Assembly: GCA_023436515.1 (NCBI GenBank)
Contig: JAEZIV010000314.1
Span: 1 to 10,185, forward strand
Reading direction: 5' to 3'
DNA length: 10,185 bases
From: Bacillota bacterium
Lineage (GTDB): Bacteria > Bacillota > Clostridia > Acetivibrionales > DSM-1351
The first letter of the stretch is position 1. Each line of letters starts with the position of its first letter. Made by a program: the position numbers and the translations under genes. Positions 1 through 6,146 of this stretch are shown one piece after another. A model generated the notes under the pieces. The model ran no database searches. It was not told the origin of the DNA and saw nothing but the letters and a program-made list of their open reading frames with translations.

Positions 1-792
1 AGAAGACTCCCCTTTGATAAATGGATTATTACAACCAACACTCATGAGCCCATTGTAAAGAATGAGGAATTTGAAGAGGTGCAAAGGATTCGAGCAAAAA
101 AACGCTCAAATCAAGGCTACAACAGAAATATAAGCCATCTCTTAAGTAATATGCTCTATTGCGGGAAATGCGGCAAAGCAATGTATGTGAGAGTTCGCAA
201 GGATAGACCAGTTGGGTATATATGCAGCTCCTATTCTAAAAACGGAAGTGAGTGCTGCACGAGCCACTATGTGTCTGAACAGACAATAATCCAGGTTATT
301 ACAGACGAATTGCTGGATATGCTATCAAACAGGGAGCTTATTGACAGCTTTAATCTAAAATATTGCAATGAGGAGGAGGACAGACAAAAGAGGTATGAGC
401 TGGTTCAAAGGCTGGACCAGCAAATAACAGCAAAACAGAAGCAGCAGGATATATTGTACATAGATAGACTTGAAGCAAAAATATCAGAGCAGCTATTTTC
501 CAGAATGAACCTTAGTATTGAGGAGCGTATTAATACTCTGAAAAGTGAGAAGGAAAAACTCCTGGAGGAGGAAAAGAAGCAAATTGATAAGCTTCATGTA
601 GTTGAAAGCTTTATAAATAGAATAAAAACTCTGGGAATCAATAAGAACATAATAGAGCAGATGGTGAACAGGGTTATTGTTTATGACAATAATGATACTG
701 CCGAAATTGAGAATATCGGATTTGGCAGGGAGGAGACCAGAAACGGCTTAATAGTGATAGAATACAATTACAATAATTGGAGGGAGGCATAA
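1..792 (+). CDS. Large serine recombinase, C-terminal part (5' end outside window)
   Basis: The frame is open from base 1 to the TAA at 790-792, giving 263 visible residues, so the N-terminal catalytic resolvase domain lies upstream of the window. A GTG at 79 is internal and not a real start. The visible part begins in the recombinase DNA-binding domain (THEPIVKNEEFEEVQ, about residues 14-28). It continues into a zinc-ribbon with CGKCG (Cys54, Cys57), Cys75 and Cys85/86 in window numbering, then a Lys/Glu/Gln-rich stretch at about 115-205 that looks like a coiled coil. This order (recombinase domain, zinc ribbon, coiled coil) is that of large serine integrases, which insert or excise phages and conjugative or ICE-like elements by site-specific recombination without host factors. 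The C-terminal coiled coil in this family controls integration versus excision. Nothing in the visible part is broken. Whether the full gene is intact, and whether it belongs to a live element, cannot be told from here. Confidence 0.93.
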   Translation, partial: RRLPFDKWIITTNTHEPIVKNEEFEEVQRIRAKKRSNQGYNRNISHLLSNMLYCGKCGKAMYVRVRKDRPVGYICSSYSKNGSECCTSHYVSEQTIIQVITDELLDMLSNRELIDSFNLKYCNEEEDRQKRYELVQRLDQQITAKQKQQDILYIDRLEAKISEQLFSRMNLSIEERINTLKSEKEKLLEEEKKQIDKLHVVESFINRIKTLGINKNIIEQMVNRVIVYDNNDTAEIENIGFGREETRNGLIVIEYNYNNWREA

Positions 793-804
793 ATAGCCTC
801 CCTC
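780..804. terminator. Hairpin shared by convergent gene ends
   Basis: A perfect 9-bp inverted repeat, GAGGGAGGC (780-788) and GCCTCCCTC (796-804), has a 7-nt loop, ataaata. The TAA of the recombinase gene (790-792) sits in the loop, and the TGA of the opposing small gene (803-805) overlaps the right arm. On the plus strand a TTTTT run follows at 813-817, eight bases after the stem. On the minus strand AT-rich DNA follows without a clean T run. A bidirectional terminator is the likely role, with a stronger case on the plus strand; this is inferred from structure only. Confidence 0.6.
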
Positions 805-931
805 AGTCGTCCTTTTTGCCCTTATAGTTATTGTTGAATCTTGGATTATCGGGGTTCTGTGTTGCAGCTTGCTCGGCCTTGTTCTGCGCATTTGGTTTTG
901 AAGTCTTTTTATCCTTTTTACCCTTATACAT
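803..931 (-). CDS. Small basic hypothetical protein, 42 residues, with repeated YKGKKD ends
   Basis: I do not recognise this gene. ATG is at 931-929 and TGA at 805-803. An AAGGAG ribosome site (947-942) lies 10 bases before the start. The peptide begins MYKGKKDKK and ends NNNYKGKKDD. It has 10 Lys, 1 Arg, 7 Asn and 3 Gln against 4 Asp and 1 Glu, with no Cys, Trp or His, no signal peptide and no membrane segment, so it should be soluble and probably disordered. The two YKGKKD copies are encoded by 18-base stretches (928-911 and 826-809) that differ only at two synonymous third positions (GGT/GGC, GAT/GAC), which supports coding. It lies 109 bp beyond apgM on the same strand and converges on the recombinase gene. 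Composition recalls minor small acid-soluble spore proteins or nucleic-acid-binding peptides, but that is only a resemblance. It could belong to the chromosome or to the recombinase-bearing element. Confidence 0.62.
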   Translation of the reverse strand: MYKGKKDKKTSKPNAQNKAEQAATQNPDNPRFNNNYKGKKDD

Positions 932-961
932 ATGATATAAGCTCCTTGATGTTGATGTCAG

Positions 962-1007
962 CAAATCATTTAAAGCTTTAATTCATCTCGCTGATTAATA
1001 TGATTTG
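962..1007. repeat. 46-bp interval bounded by 8-bp inverted arms
   Basis: CAAATCAT (962-969) and ATGATTTG (1000-1007) are perfect inverted arms. Inside, TAAAGCTTTA (971-980) is itself palindromic. Neither strand has a T run directly after the arms, so this is a poor intrinsic terminator. It lies between the small gene and apgM, 170 bp past the recombinase stop. It could be an operator or promoter element for the small gene, a recombinase attachment half-site region, or chance in AT-rich DNA. Inner arm positions match only at about background level. Confidence 0.35.
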
Positions 1008-1040
1008 TAAAAAATAAAAAGATTATTCAAAACTCTCATG

Positions 1041-2264
1041 TCACAAATTATTCTGTATTCCGGTTATAAACCAATCCATAAGCTTATAGCCTTCTTCAAC
1101 ATAAACGCCGGTCTTTTTTGCTTCTTCTTCATCGTATGCCTGAGCTTGAGAGGATACTTCAGCAGTACTGTCGTATATTATAAAAGGCACCGGATCAGAA
1201 GTATGAGTACGAAGGCTCAAGGGAGTGGGATGGTCCGGCAGCACCATTATCCTATATTCCTTATGCTTTTTCAGCCCCTCCAATATTGGAGCCACTACCT
1301 TTTGGTCAAGAAATTCAATAGCCTTTACCTTGTTTTCTATTTCATATCTGTGACCGCATTCATCGGGAGCCTCAACATGCACATAAACGAAATCCTTCCC
1401 ACTGTCAAGCTCGTCGATGGCAGCATTTGCCTTACCGACAAAATTAGTGTGAATATTTCCTGTAGCTCCCTCCACATCAACTGATTCCAGTCCGGCACAA
1501 AGGCCGATTCCCTTTAACAGGTCAACTGCCGAGATCATTGTTCCGGTTATATTGTATTTTTCTCTGAAGGACGTAAGTGCGGGTTTTCTACCCTCACCCC
1601 AAAGCCAAATGGAATTGGCCGGTCTTAGACCTCGTGCTCTTCTTTTCTGATTAACAGGATGATCCTTTAAAATATTATAGCTTTTTTTCATCAGAGTCAG
1701 AAGCCTTCTCGAGGGTTCCTCAGGAAGGTACTCTGTAATTCTCTTTTCTAATATATCATGAGGAGGAGTACAGCCTAACCCGGTTTTTCCATTGCTCCAC
1801 ACCATACAGTGTCTGTAGCTTATTCCAGGATGAAAGGTAATATCTGTAGTTTTTAGGCTTGCGTTAACAGCCTCTATCAGTTCTCTGGCCTCCTCAGTGG
1901 ATATCTCATCAGAGCTGTAATCAATCATAGTTCTAGCTTCATAGTCAATCTCAGCTTCCGACAAATATACCAGATTGCAGCGAAGAGCAACATCCGTGGG
2001 CAGAAGCTCAATGCCCATACTTACTGCCTCTAATGGGGAACGGCCAGTGTAAAAAACCTTTGGGTTATAGCCCATAACAGAGAGGTTAGCAGCGTCACTC
2101 CCGGGGGGGATTCCGTCAGGTACTGTCTTAACCAGACCCACTGTTCCCTTTTTTGCAAGCAAATCTATATTTGGCTTATTTGCATACTGTAAAGGAGTCA
2201 TATTATCCAGCTCCTGCATGGGAAAATCCGCCATGCCGTCACCTAAAATAACAACATATTTCAT
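1041..2264 (-). CDS. apgM: 2,3-bisphosphoglycerate-independent phosphoglycerate mutase, archaeal (ApgM) type
   Basis: This 407-residue cytoplasmic enzyme of the alkaline phosphatase superfamily interconverts 3- and 2-phosphoglycerate through a phosphoserine intermediate. Its length fits ApgM rather than the roughly 510-residue GpmI. The N terminus is MKYVVILGDGMAD, with metal-ligand Asp9. The nucleophile motif GSDAANL (55-61) supplies Ser56. C-terminal metal-site motifs are APDECGH (Asp301, His305) and PDHPTP (Asp344, His345), with His354 beyond. The ATG at 2264 follows AGGAGAT at 9-base spacing. It lies 45 bp beyond glnS on the same strand, so it is probably the third gene of the gltX transcript. 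This clostridial branch of ApgM has also been labelled proposed homoserine kinase in family models, so the substrate is less certain than the fold. There is no sign of damage. Confidence 0.88.
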   Translation of the reverse strand: MKYVVILGDGMADFPMQELDNMTPLQYANKPNIDLLAKKGTVGLVKTVPDGIPPGSDAANLSVMGYNPKVFYTGRSPLEAVSMGIELLPTDVALRCNLVYLSEAEIDYEARTMIDYSSDEISTEEARELIEAVNASLKTTDITFHPGISYRHCMVWSNGKTGLGCTPPHDILEKRITEYLPEEPSRRLLTLMKKSYNILKDHPVNQKRRARGLRPANSIWLWGEGRKPALTSFREKYNITGTMISAVDLLKGIGLCAGLESVDVEGATGNIHTNFVGKANAAIDELDSGKDFVYVHVEAPDECGHRYEIENKVKAIEFLDQKVVAPILEGLKKHKEYRIMVLPDHPTPLSLRTHTSDPVPFIIYDSTAEVSSQAQAYDEEEAKKTGVYVEEGYKLMDWFITGIQNNL

Positions 2265-2296
2265 TTAACCTATCTCCTATCTATGTGAATAGTGAC

Positions 2297-2318
2297 AAGG
2301 GTTAGTTTATTAACCCTT
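2297..2318 (-). promoter_or_regulatory. Hairpin across the glnS stop codon
   Basis: AAGGGTTA (2297-2304) and TAACCCTT (2311-2318) form a perfect 8-bp stem with a 6-nt loop, overlapping the glnS TAA (2312-2310). On the minus strand no T run follows (the next bases are gtcactattcac), so a strong intrinsic terminator is unlikely. It could protect upstream mRNA ends or reduce expression of apgM relative to glnS. This reading is inference. Confidence 0.5.
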
Positions 2319-4028
2319 TATGGCAACCTTCGCCCAGGTATCCTTTAGTCCGACTGTACGGTTGAAGACAGGCTTGTTATCAGTTGAATCCTTATCCATA
2401 CAGAAATAGACCATTCTAAGGAACTGGAATCTGTCACCCGGCTTTGCATTGACAAGATCAGGCTCAATCATGCAGTCTTCCAGTACTTCCAAAGAACTCT
2501 GGTTGATATTGGATCTGAAATCCTTACCTTCCTCAACATCCTCCGGGTCAATTTTCATAAACAAATGATCGTATAGCCTAACCTCAGCCTTAACTGCATG
2601 TAGGGCTGATACCCAGTGCAGAGTACCCTTTACCTTTCTTCCATCAGGGGAGTTACCACCCTTTGATGCAGGGTCGTAAGTACACCTCAGCTCAAGAATT
2701 TCTCCAGTGATCTCGTCCTTTACTACACTCTGACAGGTTATAAAGTAAGTGTTTTTAAGTCGGACCTCCTTGCCTGGAGCTAAGCGGAAGAATTTATTCG
2801 GAGGATTCTCCATAAAATCCTCCCGTTCAATATATATTTCTCTTGTAAATGGCAGTTTCCTGGTGCCCATCTCGGGATTTTCCGGGTTATTTTCAACATC
2901 AAACCATTCAACCTGACCCTCAGGATAGTTCTCAATAATCACCTTAAGGGGTCTGAGCACCGCCATTACTCTTGATGCACTAAAGTTTAGATCATCTCTG
3001 ATACAATGCTCTAAAAGAGCAAAATCAACAAGGCTGTTATTCTTTGCAACACCTATTTTTTCACAGAAGTTTCTGATTGAACCGGGAGTATAGCCCCGCC
3101 TTCTCAAACCGGAAATGGTAGGCATTCTGGGATCAACCCAGCCGCTGACGTATTTTTCGTTCACTAATTGTAGGAGCTTACGTTTGCTCATTTGAGTATA
3201 AGCCAGATTTAAACGGGCAAATTCAATTTGTCTTGGTCTTGCCGGCAGCCCCACATTATCTCTTACCCAATCATAAAGTGGTCTGTGATCTTCAAACTCA
3301 AGAGAGCAAAGGGAGTGGTTAATGACTTCCACTACATCCTCAATAGGGTGTGCGTAATCGTACATGGGATAAATGCACCACTGATCCCCGGTTCTGTGAT
3401 GATGTGCACGAAGTATCCTGTAGATAACCGGATCTCTCATGTTAATATTTGGTGAGGACATATCTATTTTTGCTCGCAGCACCTTTGAACCGTCAGCAAA
3501 TTCACCATTCTTCATTCTTTCAAACAAATCCAGATTCTCATTAACAGAACGGTCACGATAGGGGCTGTTCTTACCAGGCTCGGTAAGCGTACCCCTGTGT
3601 TCTCTGATCTGATCTGCTGTGAGATCGCAAACAAATGCCTTTCCGTCTTTAATAAGCTTAACTGCACAATCATACATTATCTCAAAATAATCAGATGCGA
3701 AGTAAATATTATCCCAGTTGAAACCGAGCCACTTGACATCCTCCTTTATTGATTCTACGTATTCCACATCCTCCTTGCTTGGATTGGTATCGTCAAATCT
3801 GAGGTTGCATTCCCCTCCATACTTTAGTGCAGTTCCGAAATCTATGCATATAGCCTTTGCATGGCCAATATGAAGATAGCCGTTCGGTTCGGGCGGGAAT
3901 CTTGTTTTTACAATGTTTTCAGGTACTCTTCCCGCTGCAAGATCCTCATCAATTAAGTCATATATAAAATTTGAGGGTTGCGTATTTTCCTCTTCATTTA
4001 CAGAGCTGTTGGTAATTTCTTCAGCCAT
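2310..4028 (-). CDS. glnS: Glutaminyl-tRNA synthetase
   Basis: A class I synthetase of 572 residues that charges tRNA-Gln directly with glutamine in the cytoplasm. The signature [15 protein letters not shown] (about 45-59) holds the HIGH motif, and MSKRK (280-284) is the KMSKS-type loop. NLRFDDTNP (75-83) and the C-terminal beta-barrel region match GlnRS rather than GluRS. Length is slightly above the usual 550 or so because of an acidic, Asn-rich N-terminal tail of about 20 residues. I chose ATG 4028 because GGAGG (4041-4037) lies 8 bases before it. An in-frame ATG at 4043 overlaps that ribosome site and has none of its own. The gene follows gltX after 57 bp without a terminator and precedes apgM, so it should fall under the Glu T-box upstream of gltX. 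Many Firmicutes lack GlnRS and use GatCAB amidation of Glu-tRNA-Gln, so its presence is notable. The family is regarded as eukaryote-derived and spread by transfer. Confidence 0.95.
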   Translation of the reverse strand: MAEEITNSSVNEEENTQPSNFIYDLIDEDLAAGRVPENIVKTRFPPEPNGYLHIGHAKAICIDFGTALKYGGECNLRFDDTNPSKEDVEYVESIKEDVKWLGFNWDNIYFASDYFEIMYDCAVKLIKDGKAFVCDLTADQIREHRGTLTEPGKNSPYRDRSVNENLDLFERMKNGEFADGSKVLRAKIDMSSPNINMRDPVIYRILRAHHHRTGDQWCIYPMYDYAHPIEDVVEVINHSLCSLEFEDHRPLYDWVRDNVGLPARPRQIEFARLNLAYTQMSKRKLLQLVNEKYVSGWVDPRMPTISGLRRRGYTPGSIRNFCEKIGVAKNNSLVDFALLEHCIRDDLNFSASRVMAVLRPLKVIIENYPEGQVEWFDVENNPENPEMGTRKLPFTREIYIEREDFMENPPNKFFRLAPGKEVRLKNTYFITCQSVVKDEITGEILELRCTYDPASKGGNSPDGRKVKGTLHWVSALHAVKAEVRLYDHLFMKIDPEDVEEGKDFRSNINQSSLEVLEDCMIEPDLVNAKPGDRFQFLRMVYFCMDKDSTDNKPVFNRTVGLKDTWAKVAIKG

Positions 4029-4036
4029 TAGCCTAA

Positions 4037-4041
4037 CCTCC
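4037..4041 (-). promoter_or_regulatory. glnS ribosome binding site that fixes the start
   Basis: GGAGG on the minus strand, 8 bases before ATG 4028. It lies inside the alternative reading that would begin at ATG 4043 (4043-4041), which makes the upstream start unlikely. Confidence 0.8.
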
Positions 4042-4085
4042 ATATATAATTCATGTTTTATAGTTGCATTGTATTGGTGCTGTAT

Positions 4086-5546
4086 TTACAGGCTGTTTTT
4101 TAGCTTTTCAATTCCTGCTTTTATTCTCTTCAGAGTCTCATCTCGGCCAAGGATATCAGCTATTTCAATTGCGCCGCCGGGTGTAACTGCCTTTCCGGAA
4201 ATAGCTGTTCTTACAGGCCAGAGCATCAAACTGTTCTTTATTCCTAAAGCCTCGATATGTGCAAACAGTTTTTCATGTATAGTATCATAATTCCACTGGC
4301 TCTCGTCGATTGCTTCAAGGACAGGGAGAGCTGAATTAAGATTTTCCAAAGAGTTCTCAAGAGTAGTTTTGCTTTTCTTATGAACATACATTTGAATATC
4401 ATAATCCGGAAGCACATCAATAAAGTCGATGGTCTCAGGAATAGTATTCAAGACTTCGGTTCGCAGTTGAAGCAGTTTGCTGAGCTTCAGGGTATCAATA
4501 TTTGGGTTTGTTATTGCTTTAGCATAGTGGGGAAGTGCCAGCTTATGGAATTCCTCCACCGGCATTTTCCTTATATATTCACCATTCATCCAGGTGAGCT
4601 TGTTAATATCAAATATTGCGGGGGACTTGCTTATTCCGCTAATATCAAATACTTCCTCCAGCTCCTTGAGAGAAAAAATCTCTCTGTTATCTCCCGGACT
4701 CCACCCAAGAAGAACTACATAGTTGACTATTGCTTCAACAAGATAGCCCATGGAAACAAGATCCTCAAAGGAGGGATCCCCTGCTCGCTTACTGAGCTTC
4801 TGACCAGACGACTTCAGTATTAATGGTACATGTACATAGGTAGGAATATCCCAGCCATATGCCTGATACAAAAGATTGTATTTTGGGGTGGAGGCAAGGT
4901 ATTCATTTCCTCTGACTACATGAGAAATTGCCATTTGATGGTCATCAATTACGTTGGCAAAGTTATATGTGGGAAGTCCGTCTGTCTTTATCAGAATCTG
5001 GTCATCCAGCTCGCTGTTCTCCACAGTAATTGTCCCATATACAGCATCATCGAAGCTGGTAGTACCTGTGTCGGGCATCTTCTGTCTTATAACATAAGGC
5101 TCACCGTCTGAAAGCTTCTTTTGAATATCCTCTTTTGAGAGACTAAGACAATGTCTGTCGTATCTGTGACCTTCCCCTGCAGCATCCTGAGCTTCCTTTA
5201 ATTCTGATAACCTTTCTTTGGAGCAGAAGCAGTAATAAGCTCCTTCTAGGTCAATCAGCTTTTTTGCATACTCCAGATACATGCCCTTACGTTCACTTTG
5301 GACGTAGGGACCGTAAGCACCTCCAATATCAGGGCCTTCGTCATGGCTGATGCCTGCAAGCTTTAGGGTCTTATAGATAATATCTACTGCGCCTTCCACA
5401 TAGCGTTCCTGGTCAGTATCCTCTATTCTCAAAATGAACTTACCATTTTCTTTCTTTGCAATCAGGTATTCATATAGGGCAGTTCTTAAATTGCCTATAT
5501 GCATATAACCGGTGGGACTAGGTGCAAATCTGGTTCTTGTTAGCAT
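4086..5546 (-). CDS. gltX: Glutamyl-tRNA synthetase
   Basis: A 486-residue class I synthetase that charges tRNA-Glu with glutamate, of normal bacterial length. It starts [19 protein letters not shown], with the HIGH-type motif at about 16-19. It has [10 protein letters not shown] (39-48), CFC (106-108) with Cys133 as possible zinc ligands, [10 protein letters not shown] (211-220) and KLSKR (250-254) as the KMSKS loop. The helical anticodon-binding domain follows to the C terminus. The reading frame stays open to 5825 with an ATG there, which would add 93 residues, but those are translated T-box leader sequence, including the T-box motif itself. The true ATG 5546 has AAAGGAG 7 bases upstream and the expected N terminus. 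It is the first gene after the T-box and heads a likely gltX-glnS-apgM operon. Confidence 0.97.
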   Translation of the reverse strand: MLTRTRFAPSPTGYMHIGNLRTALYEYLIAKKENGKFILRIEDTDQERYVEGAVDIIYKTLKLAGISHDEGPDIGGAYGPYVQSERKGMYLEYAKKLIDLEGAYYCFCSKERLSELKEAQDAAGEGHRYDRHCLSLSKEDIQKKLSDGEPYVIRQKMPDTGTTSFDDAVYGTITVENSELDDQILIKTDGLPTYNFANVIDDHQMAISHVVRGNEYLASTPKYNLLYQAYGWDIPTYVHVPLILKSSGQKLSKRAGDPSFEDLVSMGYLVEAIVNYVVLLGWSPGDNREIFSLKELEEVFDISGISKSPAIFDINKLTWMNGEYIRKMPVEEFHKLALPHYAKAITNPNIDTLKLSKLLQLRTEVLNTIPETIDFIDVLPDYDIQMYVHKKSKTTLENSLENLNSALPVLEAIDESQWNYDTIHEKLFAHIEALGIKNSLMLWPVRTAISGKAVTPGGAIEIADILGRDETLKRIKAGIEKLKNSL

Positions 5547-5553
5547 AAAATGG

Positions 5554-5560
5554 CTCCTTT
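5554..5560 (-). promoter_or_regulatory. gltX ribosome binding site that fixes the start
   Basis: AAAGGAG on the minus strand, 7 bases before ATG 5546. It decides against the longer in-frame start at 5825, which lies inside the T-box leader. Confidence 0.85.
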
Positions 5561-5579
5561 CAAATATTTTATTTATTCT

Positions 5580-5677
5580 ATACAGGCAAAAGCCATTAGT
5601 TGCTTTCACCCATGTATGTGCCTCATTTAGAAGAATATCCTGATATAATAATGTAACTGGACTATCTTCGCCTGTAT
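5580..5677 (-). repeat. Inverted 8-mers in the gltX leader
   Basis: ATACAGGC (5580-5587) and GCCTGTAT (5670-5677) are perfect complements separated by 82 bases. They lie between the T-box terminator and the gltX start codon. They could close a long-range stem in mRNA that escapes termination. The spacing is wide enough that chance is a real alternative. Confidence 0.3.
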
Positions 5678-5693
5678 CTTTTAACAATGTGTG

Positions 5694-5737
5694 AAAAAAA
5701 TAAAAACCCTCCGTCCATACATATGCAGGACGAAAGG
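5694..5737 (-). terminator. T-box intrinsic terminator
   Basis: On the minus strand CCTTTCGTCC (5737-5728) pairs with GGACGGAGGG (5716-5707) as a 10-bp stem including two G-U pairs. The run TTTTTATTTTTTT (5706-5694) follows directly. The upstream arm overlaps sequence that the antiterminator would take up when uncharged tRNA binds the T-box bulge. Confidence 0.9.
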
Positions 5738-6067
5738 TAATCTTCCGCGGTACCACCGTGCTTGGCAAAGCCCACTCCAGATTCAGCGAGCTCCTTGAAT
5801 TGCTATAAGCTTTTATTAGAAGCATTAATTCCGAAGCAATATCCGCTGATTCTTATATCTCTATAACGGGAGAAACCGTCAAGCCTACTTCACGAGTCAT
5901 TTATCCTGGATATGACCGGTGTTTCTTCAGCCTGAAGCTCGGATACCTGTTTCCATCAGTGCTCCTGCCGGGCTTTCACCATCCCCGACTCTCTGTAGTC
6001 ATACAACTCCGACTTAAGGAACTTAAAGACGTACTTATTATCGTCATTGCTAATAAGATATAGTTTG
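5694..6067 (-). ncRNA. T-box riboswitch (leader of gltX), probable Glu specifier
   Basis: This leader RNA senses uncharged tRNA and controls termination before gltX. The conserved T-box core GGTGGTACCGCGG is at 5757-5745 (minus). Its TGGT would pair with an ACCA tRNA end. Stem I features are visible on the minus strand: AGTA (6035-6032), the AGAGAG run before a distal hairpin with stems GTCGGG (5989-5984) and CCCGGC (5972-5967) around a GGTGAAA loop, and arms TATGAC (6003-5998) and GTCATA (5916-5911). GAA at 5891-5889, in the context GTGAAGTAGG opposite AGTA, is the best specifier and reads Glu, matching gltX. The family and its terminator are clear. The specifier assignment is manual and less certain. 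The 5' end is set from the promoter. Confidence 0.93.
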
Positions 6068-6073
6068 TTCTAT

Positions 6074-6103
6074 ATTATATTATTTAAAAATGATATATGT
6101 CAA
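6074..6103 (-). promoter_or_regulatory. Consensus sigma-A promoter of the gltX operon
   Basis: On the minus strand TTGACA (6103-6098) and TATAAT (6079-6074) both match consensus perfectly, with an 18-bp spacer. Transcription should start near 6067, just before T-box stem I. A perfect promoter fits a gene set whose output is controlled downstream by attenuation rather than at initiation. Confidence 0.88.
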
Positions 6104-6146
6104 GGTTTCAACCATTTAAAAACCTGAAATTAATACTTGTCTTAAA

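Noticed and set aside
994..1033. Sporulation sigma-G promoter for the small peptide gene (TGAATA, then CATATTA, minus strand)
   Set aside because: The -10-like CATATTA fits, but the spacer is about 21 bp, too long, and no -35 lies at the proper distance.
4029..4043. glnS start five codons upstream at ATG 4043
   Set aside because: That ATG has no ribosome site and overlaps the GGAGG that serves ATG 4028.
5547..5825. An N-terminal 93-residue extension of GluRS starting at ATG 5825
   Set aside because: It is a translation of the T-box core, terminator and T run. The ATG at 5546 has a proper ribosome site and the family N terminus.
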